64,000 nucleotides of DNA, taken from Armatimonadota bacterium. Lineage in GTDB: Bacteria; Armatimonadota; UBA5829; DTJY01. The notes below the pieces were generated by a model that was given only the letters and a program-made list of their open reading frames with translations, was not told the origin of the DNA and searched no databases. Positions 16,714 through 26,042 of this stretch are shown piece by piece. Within the stretch, counting starts at the first letter, position 1, and the number at the start of each line of letters is the position of its first letter. The translations under genes and the position numbers were made by a program. Where the stretch lies: contig JAGONM010000018.1 of NCBI GenBank assembly GCA_017993055.1, positions 1 through 64,000 on the forward strand, written 5' to 3'.

Positions 16714-17622
16714 CTAGTCGAACACCTGGGCCTTGACCGTACGGGTCACCGGCTCCTTGATCTTGAAGATGTCGGACACGGTGAGCGTGATGGTGTAGTC
16801 GCCGGCCTTCCGGTACTTGTGGTAGACGACCTCGCCGAGCGCGTCGGTCTGGATGCCGTCCTTCGAGTCGAAGTCCCACGCGTACCTCAGGGCGGCCGCC
16901 CCGCCGTCGCCGACCGCGCGGAACATGATGTCGTCGTTCGCCGCGACGAACTGGTCCAGCCCGGCGTCGGCGGTGATCGGCTTCGTGTCGGTGACTATCT
17001 GTATCTGGCCGATGTAGAACGGCTCTGAGCCGTCGCCCGAGATGATGATGCGCTTCAGCTTGTGCTCGGTGCGCGCCGTCTTGCCCTTCAGGGCGGACAT
17101 CGGGAAGGAGAGGGCGAGCCAGCCGTCGTCGCCGAGCCTGAACCCGCTCACGTCGGCCTGGCACTCCGACGCCGCTCCGGCGTCGAACATCAGGACGAGC
17201 CTCACCCGGCTGACGGGCGATCCGGTCCCCGCGACGGACCCGACCTCGCCGTATGCCTCGGCGGGGAAGAACCCCTCCAGCAGCGGGTCGGACCCGAGGT
17301 CCTCGTCCAACTGCATCTTCGCCAGGAGCTGGAAGTAGGCGTTCGGGTTGGCGAAATGCCTGCTCAGGTCCACCGGCTCGATGAAATCTATCCGGCCTCC
17401 CTCGAAGAGGCTGCGCGCCGTGATCTTCAGCGACCGGCTGCCGCTGTAGCCGCTCTTCGCCACGTCCTCGGCCGAGCCGCTTCCCCAGCTTCCGACCGAG
17501 ATGTACTTGCCGTCAACGGGATCGCCCTTGTAGAGGATCTGGTCCTGGGCGAGCGCCGGAACGGACGCGGCGATCAGCATGCAGGCCGCGATGATGAGTG
17601 CATGAGTGCATTTTGTCTTCAC
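16714..17622 (-). CDS. Secreted protein with C-terminal PKD domain
   Basis: 302 residues from GTG 17622 (GGAG eight nt upstream). The longer upstream frame runs into an intergenic repeat and was not used. The signal peptide (ALIIAACMLIAASVPALAQ) ends near residue 25. Residues 30-200 form a beta-rich carbohydrate-binding-like region with SRSLKITARSLFEGGRIDFI. A PKD fold follows at about 215-300 (LRYAWDFDSKDG, GDYTITLTVSD). PKD domains are surface interaction or spacer modules. No catalytic motif is visible. It lies between ymdB and the UbiA gene on the same strand. Confidence 0.7.
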   Translation of the reverse strand: MKTKCTHALIIAACMLIAASVPALAQDQILYKGDPVDGKYISVGSWGSGSAEDVAKSGYSGSRSLKITARSLFEGGRIDFIEPVDLSRHFANPNAYFQLLAKMQLDEDLGSDPLLEGFFPAEAYGEVGSVAGTGSPVSRVRLVLMFDAGAASECQADVSGFRLGDDGWLALSFPMSALKGKTARTEHKLKRIIISGDGSEPFYIGQIQIVTDTKPITADAGLDQFVAANDDIMFRAVGDGGAAALRYAWDFDSKDGIQTDALGEVVYHKYRKAGDYTITLTVSDIFKIKEPVTRTVKAQVFD

Positions 17623-17647
17623 TTGTCTGTCTCCATTGGTGCCGCCG

Positions 17648-17745
17648 TCCTTCGATACACTCCTCGCTTCGCTCGGAGCACTCAGGACTTGCGGAACATC
17701 GCTCCGACTGCCCTGAGTGTGCGCGCAGCGGACGTATCGAAGGGC
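17648..17745. repeat. Palindromic repeat family R1 (CTTCGATACAC...GTATCGAAG)
   Basis: Outer arms CCTTCGATACAC and GTATCGAAGG enclose inner arms GAGCACTCAGG and CCCTGAGTG around a variable spacer. More than ten full or half copies are scattered through gaps in this window, in two arm versions (TCTCCGCTTCGCTCCGAG and GCGCCGGAGCGCG). Confidence 0.85.
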
Positions 17746-17752
17746 CAAGCTA

Positions 17753-18553
17753 TCAGCCGACCGACGCCGGCCGGTAGTCGGCGCCTATGCGGCGTATGCT
17801 CGACGCCCTGCCGGTCGAGGGATCGGCCTCCACGAGAACCGCGGCGAGCGACGCCGGCCCGTCCGCCACCTCGAACTTGTTCGGCATCTGCGTCATGAAC
17901 TTCTGAACGATCAGTTCTCTCCGTATGCCGAGCACGGAGTCCTCCGGGCCCGTCATCCCCACGTCGCTGATGAAGGCGGTACCCTCCGGCAGGACTCTCT
18001 CGTCGGCGGTGACGACGTGGGTGTGCGTGCCGAGCACGGCGGTCGCCCTACCGTCGAGATGCCACGCCAGCGCGGCCTTCTCGGAGGTCGCTTCCGCATG
18101 GAAGTCCACCACGACGATCTGCGCCTGCTCCGATATCTCCTTCAGGATGCGGTCCGCCGCCCGGAACGGGTCGTCGAAATGCTCGGGCATGAACACCCTG
18201 CCGCAGAGGTTCACGATCCCGACCTTCCGCCCGCAGTCGTCCTTGCAGATAATCCATCCGCGCCCGGGGCACCCGTTCGGGTAGTTCGCCGGCCTCACGA
18301 CTCGCGCGTCCTCGTCGAGGAACCCGTATACTTCCTTCTTGGCGAACACGTGGTTGCCGAGAGTCAGCGCGTCAATCCCCGAGTCGAGCAGCTCGACGGC
18401 GGTCTCCTTCGTGACGCCGAGCCCGCCGGCCGAGTTCTCCCCGTTGGCGATGACTATCCCGGGCGAGAGTTCCTTCCTGAGGCCCGGCAAGAGCGCGCGG
18501 ACGGCCTCCCGGCCAGGTTTCCCGACGACGTCGCCGATGAATAGTATTCTCAA
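17753..18553 (-). CDS. ymdB: YmdB-type metallophosphoesterase (TIGR00282)
   Basis: 266 residues, the usual length of the TIGR00282 family. Metal-binding motifs are in place: MRILFIGDVVGKPG (D8), IANGENSAGG (37-46), LTLGNHVFAKKEVY (GNH near 67), VVVDFHAEATSEK and GTHTHVVTAD. Family members hydrolyse 2',3'-cyclic AMP and affect biofilm and sporulation choices in Bacillus, where ymdB follows rny. The same order occurs here, 115 nt downstream of rny, supporting a conserved functional pair in RNA or nucleotide turnover. Confidence 0.93.
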   Translation of the reverse strand: MRILFIGDVVGKPGREAVRALLPGLRKELSPGIVIANGENSAGGLGVTKETAVELLDSGIDALTLGNHVFAKKEVYGFLDEDARVVRPANYPNGCPGRGWIICKDDCGRKVGIVNLCGRVFMPEHFDDPFRAADRILKEISEQAQIVVVDFHAEATSEKAALAWHLDGRATAVLGTHTHVVTADERVLPEGTAFISDVGMTGPEDSVLGIRRELIVQKFMTQMPNKFEVADGPASLAAVLVEADPSTGRASSIRRIGADYRPASVG

Positions 18554-18667
18554 GCGGCGGTTCCTGTTCTGTTAGACTGAAACAAGGCGCTCAGGGTTTC
18601 AGGTTCAAGGTTCAAAGTTCAAGGTGCGCCAAGGCCGCCGTTTCCGCACGGCGACCCCGGCACAAGC

Positions 18668-20203
18668 CTACTTCGCGTACTCGACCGCCCGGGTCTCCCG
18701 GATGACCGTGATCTTGATCTGGCCGGGGAACTCCATCTCTTCCTGTATCTTCTTGGCGGTGTCCCGGGCCAGTTTGGCGGCCCCGTCGTCGTCGAGATCG
18801 GTCGGCCTCACCATCACGCGGATTTCGCGGCCGGCCTGCACGGCGAACGACTTGTCCACTCCGGCGAACGAATCCGCTATCGTTTCGAGCTTCTGGAGGC
18901 GCTTGACGTATGTCTCGAGCGTCTCGCGGCGCGCCCCCGGCCTCGACGCCGACACGGCGTCCGCGACGGCCACGAGCGTCGCCTCGATGGTCTGAGGCTC
19001 CTCGTCGTGATGATGGGCGCCCACCGCATGGATCACCTCGGGGTGCTCGCGGAACTTGCGGCACAGGTCGGCGCTTATGACGGCGTGCGGGCCTTCCACC
19101 TCGAAGTCCACCGCCTTGCCCAGGTCGTGCAGCAGTCCGGCGCGCCTCGCCAATGCCACGTTCGCGCCCAGCTCGGCCGCCATCGCCCCCGCCAGGTGCG
19201 CCACCTCGATCGAGTGATCGAGCACGTTCTGCCCGTAACTCGTCCTGAACCTAAGCTTCCCGAGCAGCTTCACCATCTCCGGGTCGAGCGCCGTGACGCC
19301 CGTCTCGAAGACCGCCCGCTCCCCGGACTCCCGGACCTTGACCTCGACCTCTGCCCCGGCCTTGGTTATCATCTCCTCGATGCGCCCGGGATGGATGCGC
19401 CCGTCGGAGATCAGGTTGCTCAGGGCTATCCGGGCGATCTCGCGCCGGATGGGATCGAACGCCGAGAGCACGACTGCCTCGGGCGTGTCGTCTATGATCA
19501 GGTCAACGCCGGTCAGGGTCTCGAAGGCGCGGATGTTCCGCCCCTCGCGGCCGATGATCCGGCCCTTCATCTCGTCTCCGGGAAGAGGCACCACCGAGAC
19601 GGTCGTCTCGGACGTCTGGTCCACCGCGCATCTCTGGAGGGCCAGGGTTACGATGTGCCTCGCGCGCTTGTCCGCTTCTTCTTTCGCTTCGGCCTCGATG
19701 TCGCGTATCAGCTTCGCGGCGTCGTGCCTCGTCTCGTCTTCGATGATCTTGAGGAGGATGTTCCTCGCCTCTTCCGGCGTCAGGCCGGACATGCGCTCCA
19801 GCTCCGAGCGCTGCCTGGCCACCACGCGGTCGAGTTCCTCCTTCAGTTTCGCCGCTTCAGTCTCTTTGGCGGAGAGTGCCCTCTCCTTGTTTTCGAGACC
19901 GTCGAGTCTCCGGTCGAGTTGCTCTTCCTTCTGCGTCAGTCTTCGCTCTAACCTCTGAATCTCGGCTCGTTTCTCTCGGTTCTCCGCTTCGACCTCGGCC
20001 CTCATTCGATGGGCTTCGTCCTTCGCTTCCAGGAGAACCTCTTTGCGTTTGGTTTCGATCTCTTTCTGTATGTCATCTCGGAGCCTGACGGCCTCTGCCT
20101 TGATCTCCTCCGCCTTTCGGCGGGCGGGCAGCACTATGCCGACAAACCCGAGCACTACGATAGCGACCGATGCCGCTATGAAAACGATATCCAGCGATGA
20201 CAT
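18668..20203 (-). CDS. rny: Ribonuclease Y
   Basis: 511 residues with the full RNase Y architecture: an N-terminal membrane anchor ([19 protein letters not shown]), a long charged coiled coil (about 28-190), a KH RNA-binding domain ([17 protein letters not shown], about 205-265) and an HD phosphohydrolase domain ([18 protein letters not shown], about 325-420) with the catalytic HD. It starts endonucleolytic mRNA decay at the membrane in bacteria lacking RNase E. ATG 20203 is preceded by a GAGG motif. It is followed by ymdB and preceded by recX. Confidence 0.96.
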   Translation of the reverse strand: MSSLDIVFIAASVAIVVLGFVGIVLPARRKAEEIKAEAVRLRDDIQKEIETKRKEVLLEAKDEAHRMRAEVEAENREKRAEIQRLERRLTQKEEQLDRRLDGLENKERALSAKETEAAKLKEELDRVVARQRSELERMSGLTPEEARNILLKIIEDETRHDAAKLIRDIEAEAKEEADKRARHIVTLALQRCAVDQTSETTVSVVPLPGDEMKGRIIGREGRNIRAFETLTGVDLIIDDTPEAVVLSAFDPIRREIARIALSNLISDGRIHPGRIEEMITKAGAEVEVKVRESGERAVFETGVTALDPEMVKLLGKLRFRTSYGQNVLDHSIEVAHLAGAMAAELGANVALARRAGLLHDLGKAVDFEVEGPHAVISADLCRKFREHPEVIHAVGAHHHDEEPQTIEATLVAVADAVSASRPGARRETLETYVKRLQKLETIADSFAGVDKSFAVQAGREIRVMVRPTDLDDDGAAKLARDTAKKIQEEMEFPGQIKITVIRETRAVEYAK

Positions 20204-20256
20204 ATCTTACCTCACCCCCTGTGTAAATGGGATTGAGGTCGAGCGAGTTTGGGACG

Positions 20257-20955
20257 CTATTCATCGTTCGCTTCGCGGGCGAGGTCGTCAATGATTTCGG
20301 ATATGACCTGCCAATCGAAGCCCTGCCTCTGCAGGTAAGATGCCGTTCTGCGCCGCCTTGCGCGGAGATCCGGATCCCGGTCCTTCTCCCATCGGCGCCG
20401 CGCGGCATCTGCCGCTAGTGTTCGCTCTACGCCCGGATCAACCGACGATAGAGCCTCCTCTACTACTTCGGCCGCCACGCCCTTCCGCTTCAGTTCCCAC
20501 CTGATGCGCGACTTCCCGAGCCCCTTCCCGGAGACACGTGATTTCACCCATGCTTCGGTGAACTGCGCGTCGTCAACGAGGCCCGCGGCCTCCAGGCGCG
20601 ACAACGTCTCTTCCACTATGTCTTCGTCGTAGCCCGCGATGCCCAGCCTCCGCGCCAGTTCCGCCTTGCTGCGGGACCGGTACGAGAGCAGGTTCAGGGC
20701 CCTCGCCTTCGCCCTGGAAAGCGTTTCCGCGCGCACGACTGCCTTCAGTTCGTCCTCGCTGAACATGCGGCCGACTTCCAGCCCCAGCTCGGCGACTACA
20801 TCCTCGCGCGCGCCTATGACGAACTTGCCGTCCACGAATATGGACCGGCGGTCCTTTCTTCTCTCCTGGACCTCTATTGCGGTTATTCGCTGTTGACCGT
20901 CAATCAACCTTCTATCCGGTTTGTCATCCGCGTCATGCTGAACTCGGTTCAGCAT
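20257..20955 (-). CDS. recX: Regulatory protein RecX
   Basis: RecX proteins are three-helix-repeat inhibitors of RecA filaments. Matching blocks are RSKAELARRLGIAGYDEDIV (about 92-111), LVDDAQFTEAWVKSR and KSRIRWELKRKGVAAEVVEE. The gene lies 84 nt after recA on the same strand, the classic arrangement. The start is doubtful: the first eight residues from ATG 20955 (MLNRVQHD) are encoded by an intergenic palindromic repeat, and there is no Shine-Dalgarno there. TTG 20907 (LIDGQQRITAI), right after AGAAGG, gives a start closer to the family norm. Confidence 0.85.
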   Translation of the reverse strand: MLNRVQHDADDKPDRRLIDGQQRITAIEVQERRKDRRSIFVDGKFVIGAREDVVAELGLEVGRMFSEDELKAVVRAETLSRAKARALNLLSYRSRSKAELARRLGIAGYDEDIVEETLSRLEAAGLVDDAQFTEAWVKSRVSGKGLGKSRIRWELKRKGVAAEVVEEALSSVDPGVERTLAADAARRRWEKDRDPDLRARRRRTASYLQRQGFDWQVISEIIDDLAREANDE

Positions 20956-21000
20956 CCATCCGGGGGAGTCGTGGATGCTGAACCGAGTTCAGCATGACGA
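20931..21000. repeat. Palindromic repeat family R2 (GTCATGCTGAAC...GTTCAGCATGAC)
   Basis: Two internal hairpins (CTGAACTCGGTTCAG and CTGAACCGAGTTCAG) inside outer arms GTCATG/CATGAC. It occupies the recA-recX gap and overlaps the annotated recX start. At least eight further copies occur in this window. Confidence 0.85.
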
Positions 21001-21038
21001 CTGCTGCGGGCGTCCGAACCAACAGCGCCGGTTACCAG

Positions 21039-22079
21039 TTACTCCTCATCCTCGGACGCCGCCGCCACGAGCACGTCCTCCGTGCCGTTCGCGCGGATCT
21101 TCGCCTCGATCTCCTCCATCAACTCAGGATGCTCCTCGAGGTGCTGCTTGGCGTTCTCCCGTCCCTGCCCCAGCCGGTTCTCCTCGTACGTGAACCAGGT
21201 GCCGGTCTTCTCGACGATCCCAAGCTCGGTGCCGATGTCGAGTATCCCGCCGGAGCGCGATATGCCCTTGCCGAACATGATGTCGAACTCCGCCTGGCGG
21301 AAGGGTGGGGCGACCTTGTTCTTCACGACCTTCACGCGCACCCGGTTGCCGACCATCTCGTTGCCCTGCTTCAGAGTCTCGACGCGGCGTATCTCCAGCC
21401 GGACCGACGCCCAGAACTTGAGCGCGCGCCCGCCAGGGGTCGTCTCCGGGTTGCCGAACATCACGCCGATCTTCTCGCGGATCTGGTTGATGAATATCGC
21501 CGACGTGTGCGACTTGCTGGTCGAGCCGCCGATCTTCCTCATCGCCTGAGACATCAATCTAGCCTGCAGGCCGACGTGAGAGTCGCCCATCTCGCCCTCG
21601 ATCTCGGACTTCGGCACGAGCGCCGCGACCGAGTCAAGCACCACCACGTCTACCGCGCCGCTCCTTATGAGCGCGTCAATGATCTCGAGCGCCTCCTCGC
21701 CGGTGTCCGGCTGGGAGATCAGCAGCGAGTCCACGTCCACGCCCAGGTTTCGCGCGTAGACGGCGTCCACGGCGTGCTCGGCGTCTATGAAGGCGGCGAT
21801 CCCGCCGGCCTTCTGCGCCTCCGCGATGACGTGGTATGCCAGAGTCGTCTTGCCGGAGGACTCCTGGCCGTAGATCTCGGTGATCCGGCCCCTGGGGACG
21901 CCGCCGACCCCGAGCGCGAGGTCGAGCGCGAGCGATCCCGTCGGTATCACGTCAACATTCAGCTTGGTGGCCTCCCCGAGGCGCATCACCGATCCCTTGC
22001 CGAACTGCTTTTCTATGCGGCCGAGGGCGAGTTCCAGGGCCTGCTGTTTTTCCTTGCCGTTGCCGCCGTCCTTGTCCAA
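21039..22079 (-). CDS. recA: Recombinase RecA
   Basis: 346 residues with all RecA landmarks: [13 protein letters not shown] (30-42), Walker A (GQESSGKT; the usual Pro is Gln here), the [10 protein letters not shown] Walker B strand, L1/L2 loops and the [20 protein letters not shown] segment, plus an acidic C-terminal tail (AAASEDEE). RecA forms filaments on single-stranded DNA for recombination and SOS cleavage. The start is TTG 22079, with AGGAGAAGAGGG just upstream. It is in the order cinA-thpR-recA-recX, known from several phyla where competence and recombination genes are grouped. Confidence 0.97.
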   Translation of the reverse strand: MDKDGGNGKEKQQALELALGRIEKQFGKGSVMRLGEATKLNVDVIPTGSLALDLALGVGGVPRGRITEIYGQESSGKTTLAYHVIAEAQKAGGIAAFIDAEHAVDAVYARNLGVDVDSLLISQPDTGEEALEIIDALIRSGAVDVVVLDSVAALVPKSEIEGEMGDSHVGLQARLMSQAMRKIGGSTSKSHTSAIFINQIREKIGVMFGNPETTPGGRALKFWASVRLEIRRVETLKQGNEMVGNRVRVKVVKNKVAPPFRQAEFDIMFGKGISRSGGILDIGTELGIVEKTGTWFTYEENRLGQGRENAKQHLEEHPELMEEIEAKIRANGTEDVLVAAASEDEE

Positions 22080-22119
22080 CCCTCTTCTCCTCTCTTCGTG
22101 CGATGTTCGAAATCAGAGG

Positions 22120-22222
22120 TCTACCTGTTCGGGATGGAGTTGTACTCCATCCCGCGAGAGACTAGATGCGGAGTTCAACTCCGCCGGCGTCTCGGGTTCG
22201 GGAGTACAACTCCCGAACCAAC
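22120..22222. repeat. Repeat family R4 (GGAGTTGTACTCC hairpins)
   Basis: Three consecutive short palindromes: GGAGTTGTACTCC-like (22136-22152), GGAGTTCAACTCC (22171-22184) and GGGAGTACAACTCCC (22200-22215), in the recA-thpR gap. The same unit recurs at 34137-34152 and inside the phage portal gene (56669-56857). Confidence 0.75.
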
Positions 22223-22779
22223 TAGAACCTGACATCCGCGAGCGCGGTATACACCGGCCCGCCGGGACGAAGCTCGCTTCTCATCACGGAAACCCCGTCT
22301 ACCGGTGCCGACCCGGCCCGCTCGTTCTTCAGTTCCTCGATGCGCTCCCGCAGACTCTCGGCGCCCCTGGGAGACCGCACCCGCCCGAGCGTGACGTGCG
22401 CGCCGAAAGGCCGGTCCTCCCTCGGAAAGCCGACGCCCGCGAGCTCGCCGTCCACCAGCGCCGCAAGTGATCTCAGCTCGTCACGGCCGGACTCGATCCC
22501 GACCCAGACGACCCTCGTCGGCCTGCCGAATGATCCGACCCCGGCGAACCCGAGGTCGAACGGCCGGACGCCGGACGCCGCGCGCTCGACCGCCTCGCGG
22601 ACTCCGGACATCTTCGCCTGCTCCACGCCGCCCAGGAACTTCAGGGTGATGTGGAAGTTCTCCTCCGGCACCCACTTCACGTCCGCGCCGGACTCCATCA
22701 AGCGTTTCTCTATCTCCGCCAGCCGCCGCCGGACTTCGCCCGGCAGCTTCACGGCGATGAATGTGCGAATCTTTTCCAT
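22222..22779 (-). CDS. thpR: RNA 2',3'-cyclic phosphodiesterase (2H family)
   Basis: 185 residues from ATG 22779 (MEKIRTFIAVKLP); the upstream extension is repeat sequence and was rejected. Two catalytic HxT motifs define the 2H phosphoesterase fold: HITLKFLGG (about 42-50) and HVTLGRVRS (about 125-133). LigT/ThpR enzymes open 2',3'-cyclic phosphates on RNA ends. The gene sits between cinA and recA, a location common in Deinococcus, Thermus and other lineages. Confidence 0.92.
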   Translation of the reverse strand: MEKIRTFIAVKLPGEVRRRLAEIEKRLMESGADVKWVPEENFHITLKFLGGVEQAKMSGVREAVERAASGVRPFDLGFAGVGSFGRPTRVVWVGIESGRDELRSLAALVDGELAGVGFPREDRPFGAHVTLGRVRSPRGAESLRERIEELKNERAGSAPVDGVSVMRSELRPGGPVYTALADVRF

Positions 22780-22797
22780 GGTCGGACTTGTCGCCTC

Positions 22798-23027
22798 CGC
22801 TGTCCCCCTTGCCAAGGGGGACCGGCCTCCCGGCCGAGGGGGTCCTGCTCCCCGGCGCCCTTCGATACACTCTTCGCTTCGCTCCGAGCACTCAGGGCTC
22901 ACGGCATCCGGTATCCGGCATCCGGGACAAACCCGCTAGTCCTGAGTGCGCGCTCCGGCGCGTGTATCGAAGGACGGTCTCCCTGAACCTCCCCTAACCC
23001 CTCCTTGACAAGGAGGGGTGTGCCGAC
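22798..23027. repeat. Composite of repeat families R3 and R1
   Basis: R3: TGTCCCCCTTGCCAAGGGGG plus CCGGCCTCCCGGCCGAGGGGG (22800-22848). R1: CCTTCGATACAC and CGTGTATCGAAGG arms (22860-22975). A further R3-like CTCCTTGACAAGGAG hairpin lies at 23000-23020. The block fills the whole cinA-thpR gap. R3 followed by R1 recurs at 48705-48955 and 61025-61125, so the two travel together. Confidence 0.8.
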
Positions 23028-23029
23028 CG

Positions 23030-24277
23030 TCAGACTCCAATCAGCCACATCCTCAGCATGTTCAGCGCCGCCTGAGACGCGCGCATCCTGACGTCCTCCC
23101 GGCTCCCGCCGAAGATGTTCTTCGCGACCTCGACTCCCGCGGGCGTCTTCAGCCCGATGTAGACCAGGCCGACCGGCTTCTCCTCGGTCCCGCCGTCCGG
23201 CCCCGCGATGCCCGTGACCCCGAGCGCGACGTCGGACCCGAACTCCCGCGCCGCGCCGACCGCCATCGCCTCAGCCGTCTCGGGGCTGACCGCGCCGCGC
23301 GCCCGGAGCGTCTCCTCCGGCACGCCGAGGAAGTTCATCTTCGCCTCGTTCGAATACGCCACGATCCCGCCGAGGAACGCCGCCGAGCTGCCGGGCACGT
23401 TCGTGACCCGATGCGCCACCAGCCCGCCCGTGCAGGATTCCGCAAGCCCGAGGGTCAGCTTCCGCTCGACGAGCATCCGCACGACCACGGTTTCGAGGGT
23501 CTCGTCGTCAACGCCGTAGACGAACTCGCCGAGCCGCTCCCGCACCTCGGATTCGAGCCCGGCGATCAAACGTTCGGCCTCATCATCGTCGGACGCCTTG
23601 GCGGTCACCCGGAAGTGCACCTCGCCGCCCTTCGCGTAGGGCGCGAGGCTCGGGTTGGAACCTGCCAGCAGGTCCTTCACTTTCTGCTCGGCGGCGGATT
23701 CGCCGATCCCGCAGACGCGCAGGACCCTCGACTTGATGACCGATCGTCCGGACGTGGAGGCGGCGCGCTCGCCGAGGATCGGGGCGACGTAGCTGTCCAC
23801 CATCGGGATGAACTCCCCGGGCGGACCGGGAAGCGCCATGACGATCTTCCCGTCCTTCTCGAAGAGCGCCCCTGGGGCGGTGCCGACGTCGTTCGGCAGG
23901 ACTTCGCCGCGCTTCGGGCGGAGCGCCTGCTTCAGGTTGCTCTCGGCGATCGGCAGGCCCCGTTTCTCGAAGAAGCCGCGAATCCGGGCCTCGGACTCGG
24001 GGTCCATGACCATCTCGTCGCCAAGCGCGTCGGCTATCGTCTCCTTGGTGAGGTCGTCCTCGGTCGGCCCGAGCCCGCCGATGGTGATCACGACGTCCGA
24101 TCTGGACAGCGCGGTCTTCAGGATGTCGGCGAGCCGGGGGGCGTTGTCGCCCACGGTGGAGCGGTAGTATATGTCAATCCCGACTGAGGAGAGCATCCGG
24201 CTCAGGTACGCGGCGTTCGTATCCACGATCTGGCCGAGCAGAAGCTCCGTCCCCACGGAGATGATCTCAGCGCGCAC
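23030..24277 (-). CDS. cinA: CinA family protein: MoCF-like domain plus nicotinamide-nucleotide amidase
   Basis: 415 residues, full length for the family. The N-terminal molybdopterin-binding-like domain (about 1-170) starts MRAEIISVGTELLLGQIVDT and has ITIGGLGPTEDDLTKE. The C-terminal PncC deamidase domain (about 255-410) has LAESCTGGLVAHRVTNVPGS. The enzyme recycles NMN by deamidation to nicotinate mononucleotide, and the N-terminal domain hydrolyses ADP-ribose in some members. The GTG start at 24277 follows GGAGG by seven nt. It is the first gene of the cinA-thpR-recA run, behind a strong promoter. Confidence 0.95.
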   Translation of the reverse strand: MRAEIISVGTELLLGQIVDTNAAYLSRMLSSVGIDIYYRSTVGDNAPRLADILKTALSRSDVVITIGGLGPTEDDLTKETIADALGDEMVMDPESEARIRGFFEKRGLPIAESNLKQALRPKRGEVLPNDVGTAPGALFEKDGKIVMALPGPPGEFIPMVDSYVAPILGERAASTSGRSVIKSRVLRVCGIGESAAEQKVKDLLAGSNPSLAPYAKGGEVHFRVTAKASDDDEAERLIAGLESEVRERLGEFVYGVDDETLETVVVRMLVERKLTLGLAESCTGGLVAHRVTNVPGSSAAFLGGIVAYSNEAKMNFLGVPEETLRARGAVSPETAEAMAVGAAREFGSDVALGVTGIAGPDGGTEEKPVGLVYIGLKTPAGVEVAKNIFGGSREDVRMRASQAALNMLRMWLIGV

Positions 24278-24304
24278 GCGGGTTCCTCCACGTTTACTGG
24301 GGAC

Positions 24305-24333
24305 ATTATACTTTCCCGGGGTGAGGAATTCAA
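24305..24333 (-). promoter_or_regulatory. Sigma-70-type promoter of the cinA-recA cluster
   Basis: On the minus strand TTGAAT (24333-24328), a 17-nt spacer and a consensus TATAAT (24310-24305). The start of transcription near 24298 is about 20 nt before the GTG start codon. Confidence 0.8.
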
Positions 24334-24351
24334 GGCGTCACCCAGAACGCC

Positions 24352-25833
24352 TCAATCCACCTGAGGCGCGCCGGGATGCGATCCGCGCGGATAGCCCGTC
24401 CGCATCTTCAGCTTCGAGAGCTCGACCCTCATCCGCCTGACGTCCGAGGCGCGGCGCGGGTTCTGCGAGAGGTTGTCCATCTCGAACCGGTCGGCCTTCA
24501 GGTCGTATAGCTCCTCGATGTCCTCGATGTCCGGGTAGGAGACATACTTCATGTCTTCCGTCCGCACGCCGAGCATCGTCGGTATGCCCGCCTGGAAGTC
24601 CTCGCGGAAATACTCGTAGAGGAACGACTTCCGCCAGGGATGCCGCTTCCCGTCGAAGAGCGGCGCCATCGAGCGGCCCTGCATGGTGGAGGGCGCCTTC
24701 GCTCCGGCGAGGTCGAGGAACGTCGGGCCGAGGTCAATGTTCAGCGTCATCTGCTCGATCTTCGTGCCCGGCTTGATGAGCTTCGGGTAGCGGATCAGCC
24801 ACGGTATGCGGATTGACTCCTCGTACATGAGCCGCTTGTCGCCCTTCCGATGCTCGCCTTGGAAGAAGCCGTTGTCGCCCGCGAAGGCGACCACCGTGTC
24901 GTCGAGGATGCCCTTCTCCTCCAGCGTTTCCAGCACCCTGCCGACGCTGTCGTCCACGGCGAGGAGCGCGCGGTAGTAGTCGAGCCTCCTCGGCTCGTTC
25001 CCGGCCCACTTCGTCGGCTCGAGGGTCTCCGGGACCGGCTTGTCCTTCGACGCGATCCACTTGTCCTTCCGGCCGCCGCCGTGGGCGAGCAGGCGCCTCT
25101 GCCACTCCGGCTTGCCGCGGTAGTCGTCCCGGAAGCTCTCGGGCTCCGGCACCTCCGCGAGCGGGAAGGCGTCCTTGTGGCGTTCGGCGGGGGTGAACGG
25201 CTCGTGGACGGCCTTGTGCGCGAGGATCAGACAGAACGGCTTGTCGCGTTCCTTCTCCAGCCATTTCACCGCGTAGTCGGTGAGCAGGTCGGTCATGTAT
25301 CCCTCGGCCTGAAACTCGCGGCCGTCCTCGTTCAGCATCGGATTGACGTATACGCCCTGTCCCATGAAACTCAGCCAGTAGTCGAAGCCGGGGCGGGGGT
25401 CGGACTTCCGCTCCATGTGCCACTTGCCGACGTAGGCGGTCTCGTACCCGGCCGTCCGGAGCGCCTGGGGGAACGTCTCGAAGGCGGGGTCGGGATCGTT
25501 CGCCTCATTGTTCACGACGCCGTGCCGGTGTGCATATGCGCCCGTCAGGAACGACGCGCGGCTCGGCGAACAGAGCGCGGTCGTGACGAAGGCGTTCGTG
25601 AGAGTCGCTCCCTCGCGCGCCAGGCGGTCCATGTTCGGCGTCTCGAGGAACGGTGTGCGCCCCATGAAGCCCATCGCGTCGTAGCGGTGGTCGTCGGTCA
25701 GGATGAAGATCAGGTTCGGGCGCTTCGCTGGCGCGGCCTCGAGCGACCCGCCCCACAGAGGCAGAGCGGCGGCGGCCCCGGCGGCGGCGGCACGGGTGAT
25801 GAACTCCCTGCGGGTGATATGCTTCTCGGTCAT
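24352..25833 (-). CDS. Tat-exported arylsulfatase-type sulfatase
   Basis: 493 residues from ATG 25833, with GAGGAG seven nt upstream. The twin-arginine leader (TRREFITRAAAAGAAAALP) indicates Tat export. The catalytic segment CSPSRASFLTG (Cys88) is the C-x-P-S-R motif whose Cys is converted to formylglycine. Metal-binding Asp residues lie in IFILTDDHRYD, and AFAGDNGFFQGEHRKGDKR forms the second metal site. The C-terminus has the usual ELYDLKADRFEMDNLSQNP segment. It removes sulfate esters from glycans, probably periplasmic. A maturase is required but none lies in this window. Confidence 0.93.
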   Translation of the reverse strand: MTEKHITRREFITRAAAAGAAAALPLWGGSLEAAPAKRPNLIFILTDDHRYDAMGFMGRTPFLETPNMDRLAREGATLTNAFVTTALCSPSRASFLTGAYAHRHGVVNNEANDPDPAFETFPQALRTAGYETAYVGKWHMERKSDPRPGFDYWLSFMGQGVYVNPMLNEDGREFQAEGYMTDLLTDYAVKWLEKERDKPFCLILAHKAVHEPFTPAERHKDAFPLAEVPEPESFRDDYRGKPEWQRRLLAHGGGRKDKWIASKDKPVPETLEPTKWAGNEPRRLDYYRALLAVDDSVGRVLETLEEKGILDDTVVAFAGDNGFFQGEHRKGDKRLMYEESIRIPWLIRYPKLIKPGTKIEQMTLNIDLGPTFLDLAGAKAPSTMQGRSMAPLFDGKRHPWRKSFLYEYFREDFQAGIPTMLGVRTEDMKYVSYPDIEDIEELYDLKADRFEMDNLSQNPRRASDVRRMRVELSKLKMRTGYPRGSHPGAPQVD

Positions 25834-25860
25834 GTTCCTGCTCCTCAGTTCGGCGCTCAT

Positions 25861-25895
25861 TATTGACTCTTACTCCTACTCACACTCATACTCCT
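25861..25895. repeat. Degenerate CTCxTA hexamer run upstream of the sulfatase
   Basis: TACTCC/CACTCA/TACTCC-type hexamers. On the minus strand they read as purine-rich GAGTAG/GAGTAT units directly before the sulfatase ribosome-binding region. Related runs lie at 52635-52690 and 57374-57435. Confidence 0.55.
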
Positions 25896-25946
25896 TCTCC
25901 TCCGCAGCTCCCCCTCGAATCAGGAGGCCGCAATCGCCGATAGGTG

Positions 25947-25955
25947 TGATATAAT
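25947..25955 (+). promoter_or_regulatory. Extended -10 promoter for the large secreted protein
   Basis: TGATATAAT: a consensus TATAAT (25950-25955) preceded by the TGn of an extended -10. No good -35 is visible. Transcription would start near 25963, about 80 nt before the ATG at 26043. Confidence 0.55.
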
Positions 25956-26042
25956 AGAGGGTGTACGGATCGTACGGCGAACGGCCGGTTCAGCGCATGC
26001 CGACGTCCCCCTGCGCCGGAACAAAGCAAGGAGGTAGGTATC

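Noticed and set aside
20931-20955. MLNRVQHD as a conserved protein start
   Set aside because: This peptide is what the R2 repeat encodes when read in one frame. It appears at several unrelated places.
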